In this document: positions 61,931 through 64,000 of the stretch, in pieces | Layout of the letters: each line of letters opens with the position of its first letter | Position numbering within the stretch: the stretch's first letter is position 1 | NCBI RefSeq assembly: GCF_000317695.1 | Contig: NC_019771.1 | Coordinates: 6,331,837 to 6,395,836 of the forward strand | Direction: 5' to 3' | Source: Anabaena cylindrica PCC 7122 | GTDB lineage: Bacteria > Cyanobacteriota > Cyanobacteriia > Cyanobacteriales > Nostocaceae | Length of the DNA: 64,000 nucleotides | Notes under the pieces: model-generated | The model's input: the letters and a program-made list of their open reading frames with translations, nothing else | The model's database searches: none | Told to the model about the DNA's origin: nothing | Made by a program: the position numbers and the translations under genes

Positions 61931-62134
61931 AATTAATGTTGGCAAAGGTGCTTAAACTCAGGATAAACTCTCGCAGCACCAAATTTCAGCATTTTTTCTG
62001 ATAATTGCTATTAGATATTATCCGTAACGCACCATTATCAAAAGTTTAGTAGGTTAAGCTGTCGCCCTAAGCGTAGCCATACCCGCAAGGACTTTACCTA
62101 ACCTACGTAATATTTCAAAAATCAAACATGATTC

Positions 62135-62656
62135 TTATATCTGCTTTTGATATTCAGTCTCAGTCATCAATTCATAAGTAGATTCTACTCTATCTAAAAA
62201 TACTTTCCCTTCCAGATGATCATACTCATGTTGAAAAATACGAGCGATAAAATCTGATAATTCTTGCTTTTGTATCTGACAATTGCGGTCAGTATATTCA
62301 ATTTCAATTTCCTGATATCTAGGAACTAAACCTCTAATTCCAGGAATACTTAAACAACCTTCCCAACCTTTCACAACTTCAGTTGAATGGGCAATAATTT
62401 TTGGATTAATCATCGCTGTTGGTTCCATTTCTGGTGCATCAGGATATCTGGAATTAGGACGGGAAGCGACAATAAATAACCGATAGGATTCAGCAACTTG
62501 GGGTGCAGCAATTCCTACACCATTAGCCTGAGAAACAGTAGCTATTAAATCATCAATGAGTTTTTGGATATGCTCACCATGAATATCTTCTACCCAAACT
62601 GCTTTTTGGCGTAATATCGGATTGCCTAATTGAATAATTGGTACTGTTTCAATCAT
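62135..62656 (-). CDS. def: peptide deformylase
   Basis: Removes the formyl group from N-terminal methionine of new proteins, a metalloenzyme of 173 residues. The three motifs are present: GVGIAAPQV near residue 47, EGCLSIPGIRG near 105 with the metal-binding Cys, and FQHEYDHLEG near 140 with two metal-binding His and the catalytic Glu. Motif 2 with Ile (EGCLSIPG) fits type 1B-like deformylases. Separated from the HtrA gene by 49 bp on the same strand, so they may be co-transcribed. Confidence 0.96.
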   Translation of the reverse strand: MIETVPIIQLGNPILRQKAVWVEDIHGEHIQKLIDDLIATVSQANGVGIAAPQVAESYRLFIVASRPNSRYPDAPEMEPTAMINPKIIAHSTEVVKGWEGCLSIPGIRGLVPRYQEIEIEYTDRNCQIQKQELSDFIARIFQHEYDHLEGKVFLDRVESTYELMTETEYQKQI

Positions 62657-62705
62657 GGAAGAAAAAATTATTTAAGTAATGGTAAATGCAAGATTAATAA
62701 AAAAG

Positions 62706-63917
62706 TTAATTCTCAGTCCGCATTGGTAAAGGGGCAGGCTTAACTATTAATTGAGCCACTTTTCCATCACGTTCTACTTGGATTTGGAGAGGATTACCAA
62801 CTTTGGTATTTTCCACAAGCTTTTGAACTTCCTCTATTTTATTAATAGGTTGGTTATTAATGGTTTTAATTACATCCCCTGGTCTGAGTCCACCAATTGC
62901 AGCCGGCGAGTTAGACACTATATTAATTAATAAAACTCCTTGCTCGGCAACTAAATTCACACGTCCGCGAGATCTACTAAGAATTCTTTCCTTGATTTCT
63001 GGTGTTAATGTTATCATTTCCACGCCTAAATATGGATGATCTACTTTACCAGTAGCAATTAATTCTTGAGAAATCTTCTGCACAGTATTAATGGGAATTG
63101 CAAATCCTAAACCTTGAGCGCCTTGGATAATTGCTGTGTTCATGCCGATCACTTCACCACGAATATTTAGCAATGGTCCGCCAGAGTTACCAGGGTTAAT
63201 TGCTGCATCTGTTTGTAAATAATCCACACGCTTATCACTAGCACCAATAGCACTACTAGAACGATCTGTAGCACTAATAATTCCAGATGTAACTGTATTA
63301 TTTAAACCTAAAGGATTACCAATGGCAATTACAGCTTCTCCTGGTTGCAACACATTGGAATTGCCTAAAGCTAGAGTTGGTAGATTATTGGCTTCAATTT
63401 TAATTACTGCTACATCTGTAACTGGGTCTTCTCCTAAGACTTTACCATCAAAAGTTCGACCGTCTTTGAGTGTAACTGTAACTTGGTCAGCACCATCGAC
63501 TACGTGGGAATTAGTCAAAATTTGACCGGAGGAATTAATAATAAATCCAGAACCACTACCCCTTTCTACCCTTTCTCTTGCCTGTGGTACTCTGTCAAAC
63601 CTGCGAAAAAATGGATCTGAAAATTGTTCTGGTACTCGAGATGTGATGGTTCTGGCAGAATCAATGCGAACCACTGCACCGCCCACTTTTTGTACTACTC
63701 CAACTACAAAATTAGGATCACCTGTGGCAGCGATGATAGGAGGGGGTGCAAATACTGAAGCAGGTGTAGTTGTATTTTGGGCTTGAGTAATATTTTGTTC
63801 AGCCTCTAAAGTCCTGCTATTCAAACTAGAACAGCCACTCAGCACTACTACTGCTAACCCAGTGATTAGCATCCATCCTCTTCCTTGTTGCGCTAGGTTA
63901 TGATTTTTTGTCTTCAT
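62706..63917 (-). CDS. HtrA/Deg-type serine protease, lipoprotein
   Basis: Periplasmic protease and chaperone, 403 residues. The N-terminus is a lipoprotein signal (GWMLITGLAVVVLSGCSSL) with lipobox LSGC. The trypsin-like domain has the triad His in TNSHVVDGAD (about 137), Asp in DPVTDVAVIK (about 165) and Ser in NPGNSGGPLLN (about 242). One PDZ domain follows (about 300-390, GGLRPGDVIKTINNQ). This is the domain plan of cyanobacterial HhoA/HhoB/HtrA proteases. The ATG at 63917 is preferred to a GTG at 63944. Upstream of def on the same strand; the promoter lies close to the right window edge. Confidence 0.93.
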   Translation of the reverse strand: MKTKNHNLAQQGRGWMLITGLAVVVLSGCSSLNSRTLEAEQNITQAQNTTTPASVFAPPPIIAATGDPNFVVGVVQKVGGAVVRIDSARTITSRVPEQFSDPFFRRFDRVPQARERVERGSGSGFIINSSGQILTNSHVVDGADQVTVTLKDGRTFDGKVLGEDPVTDVAVIKIEANNLPTLALGNSNVLQPGEAVIAIGNPLGLNNTVTSGIISATDRSSSAIGASDKRVDYLQTDAAINPGNSGGPLLNIRGEVIGMNTAIIQGAQGLGFAIPINTVQKISQELIATGKVDHPYLGVEMITLTPEIKERILSRSRGRVNLVAEQGVLLINIVSNSPAAIGGLRPGDVIKTINNQPINKIEEVQKLVENTKVGNPLQIQVERDGKVAQLIVKPAPLPMRTEN

Positions 63918-64000
63918 GTGTACTTTTCTCTCCGTGTTAGTCACTGGGTGGTAAGATATTGGCTACCTGGTCTATACCAGATTAATTACAGTTTAAAGTC

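Overview
The window looks like chromosomal DNA of a filamentous, probably heterocyst-forming cyanobacterium of the Nostoc/Anabaena group. The grounds are the very frequent HIP1 octamer GCGATCGC inside genes, long heptanucleotide tandem repeats between genes, and cyanobacterial markers: a high-light-inducible protein, a Ycf35 homologue, a DUF3038/DUF4335 pair, a Mo-dependent nitrogenase C-terminal domain protein and a ferredoxin-type sulfite reductase. No heterocyst regulator or nif operon is present, so the genus is an inference.

Layout. 1-15 kb: a truncated aldehyde dehydrogenase, then the leftward protein-quality cluster tig-clpP-clpX with an alpha/beta hydrolase, the rightward asd-dapA-rnj cluster (lysine pathway and RNase J), a leftward dynamin-like GTPase and an anion permease. 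15-24 kb: Mo-nitrogenase-like protein, mutS2 carrying an in-frame triplicated repeat, DUF3038-DUF4335, a small membrane protein, and a leftward DUF2997-ycf35-[4Fe-4S] ferredoxin operon. 24-32 kb: hydrolase, argJ, gatB and a ureohydrolase, with two intergenic regions (27.0-27.5 and 30.6-31.1 kb) that hold five compact promoter/terminator-like units on the minus strand. These look like tandem small RNAs and match no family I know. 32-45 kb: lipase, TPR protein, rsmE, alpha carbonic anhydrase, a Panacea-type toxin-antitoxin candidate, GNAT, sulfite reductase with a ribbon-helix-helix-like tail, an outer-membrane protein, an ADP-ribosylglycohydrolase, an HTH/acidic protein next to a membrane protein, and tRNA-Arg(UCU).

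46-50.5 kb is a DNA-precursor island: dCTP deaminase, a PD-(D/E)XK-like protein, dUTPase, a membrane-anchored deaminase-fold protein that appears to have lost its catalytic glutamate, and a long thymidylate synthase with an extra N-terminal domain. The ordinary enzymes would feed dCTP to dUTP to dUMP to dTMP; the membrane protein is the best candidate here for an undescribed sensor or effector. 50.7-64 kb: MASE1-PAS-GGDEF cyclase, hli, a redoxin, aroA behind a translationally coupled mini-ORF, an AllA-like protein, an acyl-CoA ligase, panE, dhaKL, def and a lipoprotein HtrA protease.

Small repeats are abundant: heptamer arrays, terminal-inverted-repeat elements at 25.1 and 46.1 kb, and families of about 100 bp with copies at 16.1/32.1/57.0 kb and 46.0/56.0 kb. 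Several have spread into gene ends or coding sequence.
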